From: Primulina eburnea
Lineage: Eukaryota > Streptophyta > Magnoliopsida > Lamiales > Gesneriaceae
Assembly (NCBI RefSeq): GCF_022965805.1
Contig: NC_133110.1
Location: forward strand, 31,806,790 to 31,870,789
Direction of reading: 5' to 3'
DNA length: 64,000 nt
A model generated the notes under the pieces. It worked only from the letters and a program-made list of their open reading frames with translations, searched no databases and was not told the origin of the DNA. Below, piece by piece: positions 48,360-59,537 of the stretch; positions within the stretch are counted from its first letter, which is position 1; each line of letters starts with the position of its first letter. A program made the translations under genes and the position numbers.

Positions 48360-48845
48360 TTTATGCGAAAAATAGTCGGCCCAAAGGAAGACTATTTTTT
48401 GTCTAAATTACAAACACAATAAATGATTTTAAAGTGCATCTAGATCTATGTGAAAAATAACCGACCCAAAGGAAGATTTTTTCTGGCCAGATTTTAGATT
48501 CAATATATCTCCTTCAAGTGCATTTACATCTATGCAGAAAATAATCGGCGCAAATGAAGGTTAATTTTTGGCCAGATTATGATCACATAATTATGTGGTC
48601 TTAAAGCATGTCAAAACTATGCAGAAATTTTAATCGACCAAGAGGAAGATTATTTTCTTGCCACATTGTAGACACATTATATGATATTAAATTTTGTTAT
48701 ATTATGCGGAAAATGATCGGCCCAAAGGAAGGTCATTTTCTTACCAAATTTTAGCACAATATGTGGTACTAAATATGTGATAATTTTGGATTTATCCATG
48801 CATACAATTGTCGGCCCAAAGAAAGGCATATTGTTGGCCGGATTT
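48360..48845 (+). repeat. Six-unit stem-loop array in the degenerate Copia leader
   Basis: About 90-base spacing. The loop GGCCCAAAGGAA recurs, flanked by pairing arms. Unit 1: AAAATAGTC (48369) with GACTATTTT (48390). Unit 5: AAAATGATC (48710) with GGTCATTTT (48731). Unit 6: CAATTGTC (48805) with GGCATATTG (48825, one bulge). Units 2-4 (about 48452, 48537, 48624) keep the loop with weaker stems. A downstream TGGCCAGATT-like motif also recurs. Located between primer site and gag. Confidence 0.75.
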
Positions 48846-49043
48846 ATTATCAATATTTAATAACCATGATGGTTGAGTGTATTATTTAAAAATTGTTATT
48901 TTTCTTCAAAGACTAAATATCAATATTGTGCTAGGAATTTTTTTTTATGGTTCCACTACCAGCATGCTTATATTTTGCGATTTATTTAATTTAAATATAT
49001 GCATAGAATATATTTTACTGCAAGTTTTTTGTTTTATTTTGTT

Positions 49044-49850
49044 ATAGCATCTTCTATATCTGCCAATCTGAACAACATTACAGTACTTAATAGCCCAAAC
49101 TTCAAGAAATGGAAAGAGCATGTTATGATAGTACTCGGCTGCATGGATTTGGACTATGCGCTAAGGGAAGATCGCCCCACACTTTTGACCAGTTCAGGAA
49201 CTGCTGATCAAAAGGGTTCTTTGAAAAGTGGAAGCGATCAAATCACATGAGTCTGATGATAATGAAACATTCCATTCCAGATACTATAAGGGGTGCAATT
49301 CCTGAAAAAAAATGATGCCAAAAAGTCATTACTCAAATAGCAGATCGTTTCACTGCAAACGAAAAGATCGAGACAAGTACTATCCTGAATAAACTTATCT
49401 CAATGTGGTACAAAGAGAAATGACATAAGGAAGTACATAATGGAAATGTCAAATCTCGTGACTCGACTAAAACATTCAAGTTGGAATTGTCGGAAGATAT
49501 AGTCGTGCATTTAGTCTTGATCTCTCTGCCTGCGCAATTTAATCAATTCAAAATATGTTATAATACCCAGAAGGAAAAGTGGACTTTGAATGAGCTTATT
49601 GCGCAGTCCGTTCAGGAGGAGGAGAGATTGAAACAAGATATGATTGAAAGTGCTCACTTGGCATCCAACTATCAAGATAATTGCATCAATAAAAAAAGAA
49701 AATGGAGCAATAAGGAAGGAAACTCTGAGACTTCACTTGGCATCCACTTGTTTCTTTAGAAAAAGGACTGATAGGCATGTGAAGGATGATTGTCCCAAAT
49801 ACGCCAATGGGTGTGCAAAGAAAGGGTTGCCTAAGGAGCCGGTTTCCAAC
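49044..49850 (+). pseudogene. Copia gag, degenerate
   Basis: Reads ASSISANLNNITVLNSPNFK then KWKEHVMIVLGCMDLDYALR, the N-terminal Copia gag motif. The codon where a start is expected is ATA at 49044-49046. Frameshifts follow near 49225, 49300 and 49420. Later pieces are ELSEDIVVHLVLISLPAQFN and KEKWTLNELIAQSVQEEERL. The zinc-knuckle region (KRTDRHVKDDCPKYANG) has lost ligand residues. Confidence 0.75.
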
Positions 49851-50520
49851 TGATGGTGAAAATACATCTTATGGAAAATGACAATAAGATTGATATATGG
49901 TTTTTTTTAAAGTTTTATTTAGGAACTGAGAATTTTTTTATTTTCTGGTATTTGAATTTGGAAATTACTTTTTGCACATATTTTTAAGACGAAATTTGAT
50001 CTTAGTTTCGTGTTTATACAAATCAAGTTTTTCCTTTATTCATGCGGTATTTTCAATTTTTCGAAATTTAAATATGTTTGGTATGAGTTCCTTGATTGAT
50101 AAACTTGATAAATTGAACATCAATATTTTAAATGACATTGACATTATGCATGCATGAAATTTTGAAATTAAATGCAAATTAATTTTGTATGTTGACTTTA
50201 GTGGGAGTGAGTAAATTGGAAAGTCAACATTGAGAATAATATATATGTCCACATATATGGTGGTATAAATTTTATCAGGTGATAATCTCATTGGGATTTA
50301 CAGAGAACATTGTTTAGATATTGTGAACATCATTAGAATATTGGACAGATATTTAAGAAACCCGACATTGGATGGATTATTAATCGGGTTATGTGGTACA
50401 TAAAGTGAACTAAGGATTGTATGCTCACACATCGGAAATCTGACATTTGAAAATAGTTGGATATTTGGACTGCGAATAAAGTTTCGGAATTTTATCACCG
50501 GTAATGATCATTGGTTTGAG

Positions 50521-50750
50521 AAACCATTGAGGATCAATTGTGATAATAAAGCAGTTATATTTTATTTAAAGAAAAACTGAAACTCGTCAAAGTCAAAAGA
50601 TATTGACATGAAATTTCTAGTTGGAAGGAAATAATTCAGATTGATTGTGTGTCAATTGAGCATGTTATTGCAAACTCTATAATTGTGGATGCGTTTGTCA
50701 TGGGTTGGCCACCCAAGGTTTTTATGCATGTGACACACATTCTTCTTGTC
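50521..50750 (+). pseudogene. Copia RNase H C-terminal remnant
   Basis: Short pieces: CDNKAVIFYLKKN, SKSKDIDMKFLV, then a PPKVF-like end, corresponding to the last part of Copia RNase H, with stops between. About 670 bases of non-coding sequence separate it from gag; the rest of pol is absent. Confidence 0.65.
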
Positions 50751-51174
50751 CATATAGTTAATATGCCTGTATAGTGAGAGTTTGTATTCGGTTTAAGCAT
50801 TGACTCATTTGACATGATTTGAGTTTCTGTACAGACTAAGGTTTATTTGAATTACACTGAAATAAAGTGATGACTTTCATTGCGGTTTAGAATTTGGTTA
50901 AAGAGGACCAGTTGGAAATGCAATTTTTATTCTGGGATCACATTTATGTAATTCCATGCTACACATCCACACTTGATCTATATTATTGATTATGCTAATA
51001 TTGTGATCATTGATGGGTCTAGTGATTTTAAATGTAGCGATGACTGATTTGGTTCAATATTAGTGTAATTGATAGACCAGATTGTCAAGGAATATTTTGG
51101 TTTAGATAGCAAGAGCTCAATCCAGTTTTTGCATGTACAATATCCGGATAACTTATGTGGCCCAAGTGGGAGAT

Positions 51175-51647
51175 TTTTGAAATTATTTTGTGGGCTCACA
51201 TAATTTAATTAATTGTACATGAACAAGCTATCTAATAAAGAACCCAATAAAGTGATCTAATTAATTATGTGTTTCCAAAGTATTAAATAAATTGGTATGG
51301 TTCACATTATGTGTAGAAACCCAGCCCAATTAGGTTTTCTATGATGGGTTGAAGACTGCTAAGGTTATATAAGGTTACGGTCTCCTAGGCACAGAGAACA
51401 CAACACAGAATATATAAGGCACACATATTCTAGATCTCTCTCCTTCTCCCATCAAAAGCAAGAATAAAGTGGTCGATTCTCTGTTGCCTTGGAAGATCCA
51501 TAACTCTGACGCTAGATCAATCAATAGATTTTGGTACGTGTTTACTGTTATTTATATTTTCTGATAATTCGACATGAATTCCTGGCATGTTGTGATATAT
51601 AGATTTGATCACATTATTTATAAATTTATTTTATTAAATCTCCAATA
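51175..51647 (+). repeat. 3' LTR of the degenerate Copia element
   Basis: 473 bp, collinear with the 5' LTR. Its first bases have drifted from TG (reads TTTTGAAATTA). TATA box tatataag at 51366. Confidence 0.85.
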
Positions 51648-52241
51648 CTCAGTTGATAATGAGGACTTTGGGAAGCGAAGAAAAATTAGTGCCAATGAAT
51701 TTATTACAAGCACTGCACAAATGCCGACCATTATTGTATTCCATCTGACATACTGCATACGTACATACATTTTTAGCTTCAAAGAATTTATATTATTAGC
51801 GCAAATTATTTGATTATATAAAAAAATTAAATATATAAATATGAAATAATAATATTTCAAATTGTATATTCAAAGCTTGATGATTAAGAGATGTATTTCG
51901 TTATCGAGCTAAGAACCTAGAAGCTATATACATGCCTAGATATCTAAGCATAAAAGACAAGAGCATCGGACATCTCCTTAGGCCATCTCCAACCCATATT
52001 CTCTATTTTTCATCCTCTATCTTCTAAAATAGAGATTCACGATCTCTATTTTTACAAATCTTCTCCAACCCATATCCTCTAAATATTACCAAATACTCTA
52101 TTTTTTTAATTTATTTCATTTTCAACCTATTTCCTTTAAATATTAAGAAATACTCTATTTCTTTAATTTATTTCATTTTCAACCCATATCTTTTAAATAT
52201 TACCAAATATTTCATTTCTCTAATTTATTTCATTTTCAAAT

Positions 52242-52272
<31 letters not shown>

Positions 52273-52457
52273 ATTAATTAATTAATTAATTTCATAATAT
52301 ATTATTTAACTAAACTTAATTAATTCGCTAAACATAACACAACTACATGTGTATTCGACTCGTTTATTTAAAACAATACATTTATTTTGTCATCAAATTG
52401 CAAACAAAAGACAACATTTATCAAACAGACATAAAATATAAATGAAGACATAAAAGA

Positions 52458-52553
52458 ATGGAGACGGCGGATGGCTCTGACGGGAATTCTACACCGTTTG
52501 GGGAGTTCCTCGGAGGAACTTCACCATCCGAGTCTGACCTTCCACCGTACTAA
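52458..52553 (+). other. Short ORF inside the Harbinger-type element
   Basis: 31 codons, METADGSDGNSTPFGEFLGG then a Ser/Pro-rich end (SESDLPPY). The region 52450-52555 is GC-richer than the rest of the element and looks like former coding sequence. It could be a captured exon fragment or the start of a lost element ORF. No family recognised. Confidence 0.3.
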
Positions 52554-52867
52554 TTTACTCTCATGATTGCAGTGAACTAAAAATATGGTTATCTTTATTG
52601 TTGTTGTTGTGTGTGTTTTTTTTTTATTGTTGGTGATACGTCACTTTTAGTATTGTCTACGTTTTTATGTCTAAAAATATCACATGTTTATCAATTTAAA
52701 TTAAGTCGATAATAAGTGTTTGTAATAAATTGTGTTATGTATTTTTTTGTCATTAAATTGTTCACTAGTTCCATTTGATAACTATTATAAATAATAAATT
52801 ATAATTAATTAATTAAAAAATTAAAACAACGTTTGATCAACAAAACCGACCCACTTCCAAGCTTTAT

Positions 52868-53030
52868 CTTGCTTTTTTTGCTTTGGTCGACGTATGCTTT
52901 GGTCGAGTTGTGCTTTGGTTGGTCGACCAAAGCACAACACATGTGTGCTTTGGTCGACCAAAGCACCCAAAGCACATGTGTGCATGCTTTGGTTGGTGCT
53001 TTGGTCGACCTAAGTGTGGGTGTGTGAGTC
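52868..53030. repeat. Palindromic block of gctttggtcgaccaaagc
   Basis: Several copies of GCTTTGGTCGAC and its complement GTCGACCAAAGC, including a perfect inverted pair at 52952-52966. Likely to form hairpins. Lies within the Harbinger-type element. Confidence 0.75.
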
Positions 53031-55394
53031 GACCAAGTTTATGTGTTGGTCGATCTTTTCTTTTTCAAGTCACCAGTCGATCCAGAAAAGTGATACTTTC
53101 TTAAAAAAAATTTTTCCAAAGGACTATATTGCAATTGTTATGATGACATTTCAGTAATTCGGTGGAATCTCTATATTGATCTTCAAATGAATAATGATCC
53201 TCCAAAAATAGAGGATGAATAATGATCCTCCAAAAATAGAGGATCACTGTTGCAGTCTCTAAAATGGAGATTGTATTTGGAGTTGGGTTGGAGCACCAAC
53301 CCATACTCTATTTTGGAGATTTCCTCCAAAATATAGATGGGTTGGAGATGCTCTTAGTTAATTGTATAATGGTCCATATTGACGAAAACTTGAAGTCTCG
53401 TCGTCTATTTATTTTTTTTCATTCTCGTTCGTAAACATTTACGAAGAACCGATAATTAATTAGAAATACATCTATCGTGATTCCCCGTCGAAAAAAAAAA
53501 TCATCTACTATATATTCTATGACGGTCAAGCTCGTTATCACTCGATTTATCTGTCTATCTTTAGATGATTTTCCGACACTTAGTTGTATAATTTTTGTGA
53601 TCCATCAAAAACCGTCGGAGTTTTTTGATCAACTATGTTACAAAAAAAAAGAACAAATGACTTGACTGTGTCACTGATCAATAAAAAAATATCAAGAAAT
53701 TTGATCGTGCAAACTTAACCAATATTTTCATTTCTAAAACACGAACAATGATTCTATCTTATCCATGTTTAATCCGGTTCTACTCGAATATGAAAAAAAA
53801 TAAATTTGAGGGAGGGGAGGGGTCGATTAATTCATTATATATTTATAATACAAAAATTAAAATAATACATCACATTTCTTAACTATCGGTACTAAAGTTA
53901 GTTTAAATGTAGGTAGAATTGTCGTCTTGTCAATTTAATTAATACTCGATTTTGTCCTTTTGTTTTCAACTAAAATCGAATGACAACAGATTCAACAGTT
54001 TCATTCGGCAATCTTTGGAACGATCGAACCCGTCAAGCAGCTGGTTTCAGAAGTAGAAAAAAAAAAAAATATATGGCAAAATTTAAATATTTTATTTTAT
54101 TATTATTATTATTTTAAAAATTGTTTATTTTATTCTTCAATTAAAATATAAAACATTTGACATGATATTTCCTTCTGTAAAATAAATTTTTATATTTTAT
54201 TTCAACGAAAGGGGTTGTATATGAACAATTATTTTAAATATAAAAGTTCGATGATAAAATAAGAGAGTAGCGTAAAATTTTGAATTTTCACCCTGATTTT
54301 GGCATATTTTTAATGTCTCTTTTAATTTAATTCTCTCTCAAAAAAAAAATGTGGGCTGAAAGTTTGGGTTTAAGCCCAAAATCTTACAAAAGTCAAAATT
54401 GTGGGGATTAGAGTTATTGGGCTTGCAGAATCGAAATTCTAAATTTTGTTTTAAATTTAGTAAACGAATAAAATAAGACATTTAAGAATCGGTCGGTTCG
54501 TGGTATGAGACGAATGAAAATGTATAGTCAAAGTTGACATATAGATACAAAAAATAGTTATATTTCAATCGTTATTTCAACGAGGATTACTACTACTACT
54601 CGGTAATACCTCCTCCGTCAAATATTTGTGGCAGCTTAAAGTTTATCGTTTCATCAAAATTTATAGTTATTTAAAAATATAATTTAAATATTTTAAACTA
54701 TAATAATCAAAATAATAATGTACAAGACGCTCTCTCCTTCACGAACATGATATTTAATAAATGTTAGCTATCCAATATGGTATTCAAACCTTCACCAGTA
54801 AAGTTTTTTTTTTTTTTTTTTTCAGAAAAAATTTACCACTAGATTAATTAAGGGAAATATAGTCCATTAACTTGTCAATTCTGAGTTTAGATTTATTAAG
54901 TTTTCAAATTATTTGCTTGATATTCCAATCTTTTTTTGACTATTTAGTCCGTTTGATGACGGAATTATCGGAAAAGTCGATAATTTCCGATTCTACTTCA
55001 GCATTTTTTGATATCATGTTAACGTTTTCTAGTGCTGCATCAACACTTCGGTGAAATACGACTGAAAACAATCAAAACCAAACTTTGAAAATTAAGTGGA
55101 CGGAAGACCAAAAAGAATAATTAGTGGACCAAAAAAGTTCTTTCCGATTAACTAATCTGGAAACTTAAAACTTAAAATTACATGAAAGAAAATTTGAATT
55201 TTTAAAAACTTAAAGCAAGCATGAACACCCTCTAGGTTGAAATACCGCAAATAACAAAAACTTGTGAACAATATCAATAAACAAAATCCAAACACAAAGT
55301 TATAAAGTAGCATGCAAAATAACATATCCAAAATACATAGACGACAATCTTTCAAGACATCATCTCAGTGAAAATGACCAGGAAACTTGAAAGA

Positions 55395-55481
55395 AATGAT
55401 TTGTTTGTATTTAAAGTGTGATATCTTTTAATAAAGAAATGATTTGTTTGTATTTAAAAGTGTGATATCTTTTAATAAAAA
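55395..55481. repeat. Two-copy tandem repeat
   Basis: A unit of about 43 bases starting gaaatgatttgtttgtattt is repeated directly once, with a single extra A in the second copy. Confidence 0.9.
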
Positions 55482-55539
55482 CTGAGTATATATTTAGATA
55501 ATTTGTTGTTAAAATGAAATTCTTTCTCGGATGAATGTT

Positions 55540-56015
55540 TATATCAAAACAAACTATCCGGTTAATTTGGAAATTCGGTTTTAATTTAAAAATATATTAA
55601 TTAATTATGTAATTAGATCGGTGACCGAATTAACCAATTTTTCAAAAAATTCTGTTAGGTTTCGTTTTTTTATTTAAAAAATTCGGTTATCCGATATTTT
55701 TCTTTAAAAAATATGATATTTTTATATAAGGCTAAATAATATTCGTGATATTCATTATATACATTTGTTGTGTGGGGTAGGTTTTAACCATTATATTCTT
55801 GTTCGTTCCAACTTTTTTTAGTTTTTAAATATTTTAATGTTTTTTTTTATAAAAAAAATCGATTAATTCGGTTTTCGACCTAATTAACTGATTTTAGATC
55901 GGTTCAATTTATTTGGTTTTCACGAAAATCAGTTCGGTTTCGTAAAAAAATTCAGTTGTGTTCAGTTTTAGGAAATTTTTTTTGGTTGGAAATGAACCGA
56001 CCGAATGCTCACCCA
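55540..56015. repeat. CGGTT-rich repeat, possible hAT-like remnant
   Basis: Many TTCGGTT/AACCGA motifs, ending aaccgaccgaatgctcaccc; the complement GGGTGAGCATTCGGTCGG resembles ends of small plant hAT elements. No matching left end was found. Confidence 0.35.
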
Positions 56016-56376
56016 TGCTTAAATATTATGAGGCTCGGTTATTATAATTACAATTAATTAAAACAATATTGATTAAATTTAAATCTGCAGCGAAAAATGG
56101 TTTAAAATACTTAGAAAATGACCTCAGGGCCTGAAATTTTTTTGACATGATCTCATCGTAAATAGGACATACCAAAAATTTAAAATACATGTAAAAGATA
56201 AATGACTTAAGGAAGACACTGATGTATTCATAAACAATCATACAAGTGCCGATCAGACACAAGTCAACAATTCACAAGCAGCATTTCAAAATATAGCCGG
56301 CAAGGCCCACAACAACAAAACTAAATTCAAATTCACCATAACAACTTCAAATAATCATACAAATATACATGGTATG

Positions 56377-56514
56377 TGTTGGGTGCAATAATTGTCATTG
56401 TTTGGTAGAGCGATCGAACCGTGTGCTTGAGCTGCTGTGCGGTTTAAAATATTTGAGTTGCACCATTGCTACTAGCTTTAGCTTTTGGTAAAACGGTAAG
56501 CACTCGGTCCCACA
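56377..56514 (+). repeat. Short LTR followed by a primer-binding site
   Basis: Starts TGTTGGGTGCAATAAT and ends CGGTCCCACA (138 bp), then at and TGGTATCAGAGC (56517-56528), the usual tRNA-iMet primer site. It therefore looks like the 5' LTR of a small element. The Ty3 element at 56529 begins exactly after that site. Confidence 0.6.
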
Positions 56515-56528
56515 ATTGGTATCAGAGC

Positions 56529-58160
56529 TGTAAAATCCCGGATTTTTTTTTTATTTTATCACGATAATGTTTTGTACCAGGATTTGCAAAGATTTTCGAA
56601 TTGGAATGGATAATTTTATTTTTACATCGTGTATATTTTTCGAAGTTTGGGATATACAGCATTATACCGGATATAGATCTAAGATTTAATATACCTGGAT
56701 AAAGATTTAAGCAAGAAGATAATTCAATCTTGGAACTAAGAAAAAAAAAGAAATCTTGAGGATTTTAGCATAGGATTTTCGAAAATATATTGGAGGATTA
56801 TCAAGGAATTTTCGAAAATAAAATCAAAGATAGAGGGAAAAGTCTTCACGATAAAATGCAGCCTTGGGAAAAAGTTAAAAGTTTAACTACCAGGATTTTA
56901 AGATAATAATCAAAATTTGAGTTGTGGAAAAATACCACTAAATTTTGGGTTTAAGTAAGCGAATTTTTGGGATTTAAGAAATATAATTTTTATTATTTTA
57001 GGGATAAATGTCTACCGGATATTGGGAATTAGACACAAAAGTCAAAATTTTTGCAGGCTGGGTAAGACATAAATTTCGAAATTTATCCTTGGATATATCA
57101 TAAATTTCGAAATTTAGGTATAAGATAAAAGATTTTGGATTCGAATTTGAATCACGGATATATCACGATTCTGGATGAAGATTTGACGAGCGGATAATGT
57201 CTATCGAGATAGCAGCCAACCCCTATAAATAGGAGGGCCCTATAACTCGAAATTCACACCATTTTCTACTCCAAATTTTCGAGTTGCTCTCCCTAGGTTC
57301 CTTAGGATTTTTCGAGTTTTTGCTCAGCCGAGTAGCGAAGCGCTGCCGTCCCGCCGCCGAGGAGGAATTTTCGAAATTCCAGTGTTGGGATCCATACGCT
57401 TTTCACGTTTTTCAGCAAAGATCTAAGGTAAGTGAGCTTGTTTTAAATGTGTAAATTTCGGTTATGCATTTCGTGTGTTTTATAAAAATTCGGTCGAGTA
57501 CAGTTCTTCTTCTACCCCTTCTGGTTATGATTTGTGCATAAGTTTTATGTTGACACTGTGAGGATCCAACTGGATATGGGAGGGAATCCCAACTATGATA
57601 TGACCCTCATACGGTGGGGATATAACCGATTCGGCCTCGCCCCCTTAGAGGAATAAAAATTAGGGACTGACGTCAGTAAACCATTGAAAGTAGAGGAATC
57701 TCAGTGTCAAGTCAATGTTGTGAATATAATATGAGTCAAGATATGCATGGCGTGTGTGTGTGTATTTCGAAGTTATATACATATTGTTGTGTACTCGAAC
57801 GGCCCCCACTTGCTAAGTATTTCCCAAAATACTCAGCCCTTACAACCTTCCCAGATAAATCCGAAGAGCAGGTGGAGAAAGAGGAGCAAGAGAAATTTTG
57901 GGGATGGTGAAGTTATTTAATTTTCGAAGATTAACGTGGTTGGATATTTCGAATTTTTTTTTTTGTAGATTAAATCTCTTTTATTTGTAAACGCTTCCGC
58001 AATTTAGTATTTTTTTTTCAGTTGTAAAGACAATGTTTAATTTTGCGAATTTATGAAAATAAACTGGTTTCGGTTTATACTGTACTACGAGGCTGGTTGT
58101 TTTTCGATTGTGTGATTGATGAACAACGCCGGTGTCAATCCCGTGTTTCGGGGCGTGACA
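56529..58160 (+). repeat. 5' LTR of the second Ty3 element
   Basis: 1632 bp, TGTAAAATCCCGG to GGGGCGTGACA. It ends with the same ggtgtca...gtgaca signature as the LTR at 38483-39672. Confidence 0.85.
57224..57231 (+). promoter_or_regulatory. TATA box and downstream splice donor in the LTR
   Basis: tataaata in ccctataaataggaggg marks the likely LTR promoter. About 200 bases downstream, ctaag/gtaagtgagc (donor at 57428) is a near-perfect plant 5' splice site, placed like the donor in the other Ty3 LTR. Confidence 0.6.
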
Positions 58161-58604
58161 TTTAAGTGGTATCAGAGCCGCCAGGTTCATAATCCGTGTG
58201 GGAAAAGTCGAAAAAAAAAAAATTCGGCGGAATTTTAAGTCACGGCCGACTCTACCCCCTCTGAAACGGCCCAACGATCAAGACTCCCGACCCTAATCGG
58301 GAGCCACAGCGCGAAATCGCGAAATTCCTTCGTTTAGGCCTCCGAAACGTCGTTTTTGCCGTTTTAGGAAAGTTTCGTAACTCCTATAACTTTTTGTAGG
58401 AAACTCTGAATTCGATTTCGTCAACTATTCTGGAATCCTCTCGACATATGCTTCGAATCCATATGTCTATCTCAAAAATTTCCATTTTTGGAAATTTTCG
58501 AAAATTTTTATTTATTTTCCTTTATTGACTCTATATGACTCTGATATTTTATTCTGTTCTATTTTATATATTCTGAGCATTTCTTTCTTTATTGTTATCA
58601 GGAA

Positions 58605-59309
58605 ATGACTCGTACGCGTCTCACCGCTCGTAAGAAAGTGACCCCGATTGCTCTCATCGAATCGATTCAGTTGGATGGTCACCAATCTTACGCGCACACC
58701 CAGAATATTAGGAGTTCTAACGGATGGGCCCTCAGGAACCATGAGAAGACCATCAGAAGGATGAGGAATACCAACTTCAAGAGGAGACAACAGGTGGAGG
58801 ACCTGACGACCAAGCTAGAGGTAAAAGAGAAAAGAATCAATGAGGTCTTTGAAATGTTCAAGCTCGTCAACGAACACAATTCCGAGCTTCGAGACTCATT
58901 AGTCACAGCATTGGGTCAAGCTAAACAGGCAAGGGAGGAAATGGATAGGCGCACTACAGAGTTAACTGAAGCACGACAGAGAGATAAGCTGAGGATTGAC
59001 GAGTCATGGGACGTGGTCATGCAACTATCGGAGTGTAACCAAAAGTTAATCAAGGAGGTAGACGAAAGGAAGGCAAAGGAAAAGGTGATCATTCAGAAGA
59101 AGGATGCAAACTATGCGCACGCAAGAAGTGAGTTGGATATTGCGATAGGAAAGATTCTGACCCACAAGGAACAGATTGCTGAGTTGGAATCAGAAAATCA
59201 AAACCTCCAGATGCATCTTGCAGAATTCTTGGACCCAGAGGTGCCAGAATCCGATGATGAGGAAGCCCCACCCGACGTGGCAGTGGGGAATGGCGAGATA
59301 GCTGATTAG
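58605..59309 (+). CDS. Extra ORF upstream of gag: basic N-terminus, coiled coil, acidic tail
   Basis: Intact ORF of 234 codons, start MTRTRLTARKKVTPIALIES. After a basic N-terminus (residues 1-60), residues 60-205 are nearly continuous charged helix (VEDLTTKLEVKEKRINEVFE; MDRRTTELTEARQRDKLRID; KEQIAELESENQNLQMHLAE). The tail is acidic (DPEVPESDDEEAPPD). No Cys/His zinc motif, protease or polymerase motif. It is separate from gag: stop at 59309, 228 bases with a polyadenylation-like aatcaataaaat, then the gag ATG. Both ATGs follow splice-acceptor-like sites (ttatcag/gaaATG here, ttgtag/gaaATG for gag). It is the intact counterpart of the ORF at 40599-41102. The product could assemble with itself or with Gag; this is a guess from the coiled coil. 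Confidence 0.75.
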   Translation: MTRTRLTARKKVTPIALIESIQLDGHQSYAHTQNIRSSNGWALRNHEKTIRRMRNTNFKRRQQVEDLTTKLEVKEKRINEVFEMFKLVNEHNSELRDSLVTALGQAKQAREEMDRRTTELTEARQRDKLRIDESWDVVMQLSECNQKLIKEVDERKAKEKVIIQKKDANYAHARSELDIAIGKILTHKEQIAELESENQNLQMHLAEFLDPEVPESDDEEAPPDVAVGNGEIAD

Positions 59310-59537
59310 AGAGTTTTAGTGGACCATCTTTTTTTAGTGGTTTATTTCCGTTGTTGCTACATTTCTTTTATTCAGTACATTTGTTTATTTCGTTTAGATT
59401 GGTCATGTTCATTTATTTTTCCTGTTTGAGAAATCAATAAAATCTTTTATTTGTTCCATTGATTTCAAATTTATTTCTGCGCAATCTATTGCATGAAATC
59501 TACTCGTACAAATTCTTAGAACTTGCGATTGTAGGAA

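Larger units (their letters stand above)
37454..51647 (+). mobile_element. Degenerate Copia-type element split by a Ty3 element
   Basis: LTRs 37454-37926 and 51175-51647, both 473 bp; perfect target duplication ctcag at 37449-37453 and 51648-51652. The LTR has a TATA box (tatataaa, 37645). The primer site is a variant, agtatcagagcc, from 37930; caagtgggaga precedes the 3' LTR. On plus, a leader holds a stem-loop array, then broken gag and an RNase H tail; protease, integrase and reverse transcriptase are gone. The LTR copies differ at many bases, so this is an old insertion. Confidence 0.88.
51981..53353. mobile_element. Harbinger/Tourist-type non-autonomous DNA element
   Basis: Left end GGCCATCTCCAACCCATATT, right end (reverse complement) GAGCATCTCCAACCCATCTA, flanked by tta at 51978-51980 and 53354-53356. 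The (T)TA(A) target and GGC/GAGCATCTCCAAC ends are typical of PIF/Harbinger elements. About 1.37 kb, no transposase. The left part repeats ccaacccatat-cctctaaatatta motifs (about 52063-52200), with an (AC)n and (TA)n run near 52240-52270. Confidence 0.75.
53357..56376. other. Intergenic region, no gene seen
   Basis: About 3 kb of AT-rich DNA with homopolymer runs (for example T run near 54807). ORFs are short and unlike any protein I know. Contains a 2-copy tandem repeat and a possible hAT-like remnant, listed separately. Confidence 0.6.

Noticed and set aside
48999..49043. Start codon at 48999 for the Copia gag
   Set aside because: The preceding residues are hydrophobic and unlike gag; the family start aligns with the ATA codon at 49044.
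56517..56528. tRNA gene suggested by TGGTATCAGAGC sites across the window
   Set aside because: Each site follows an LTR end and is complementary to the 3' end of initiator tRNA-Met; no cloverleaf is present.
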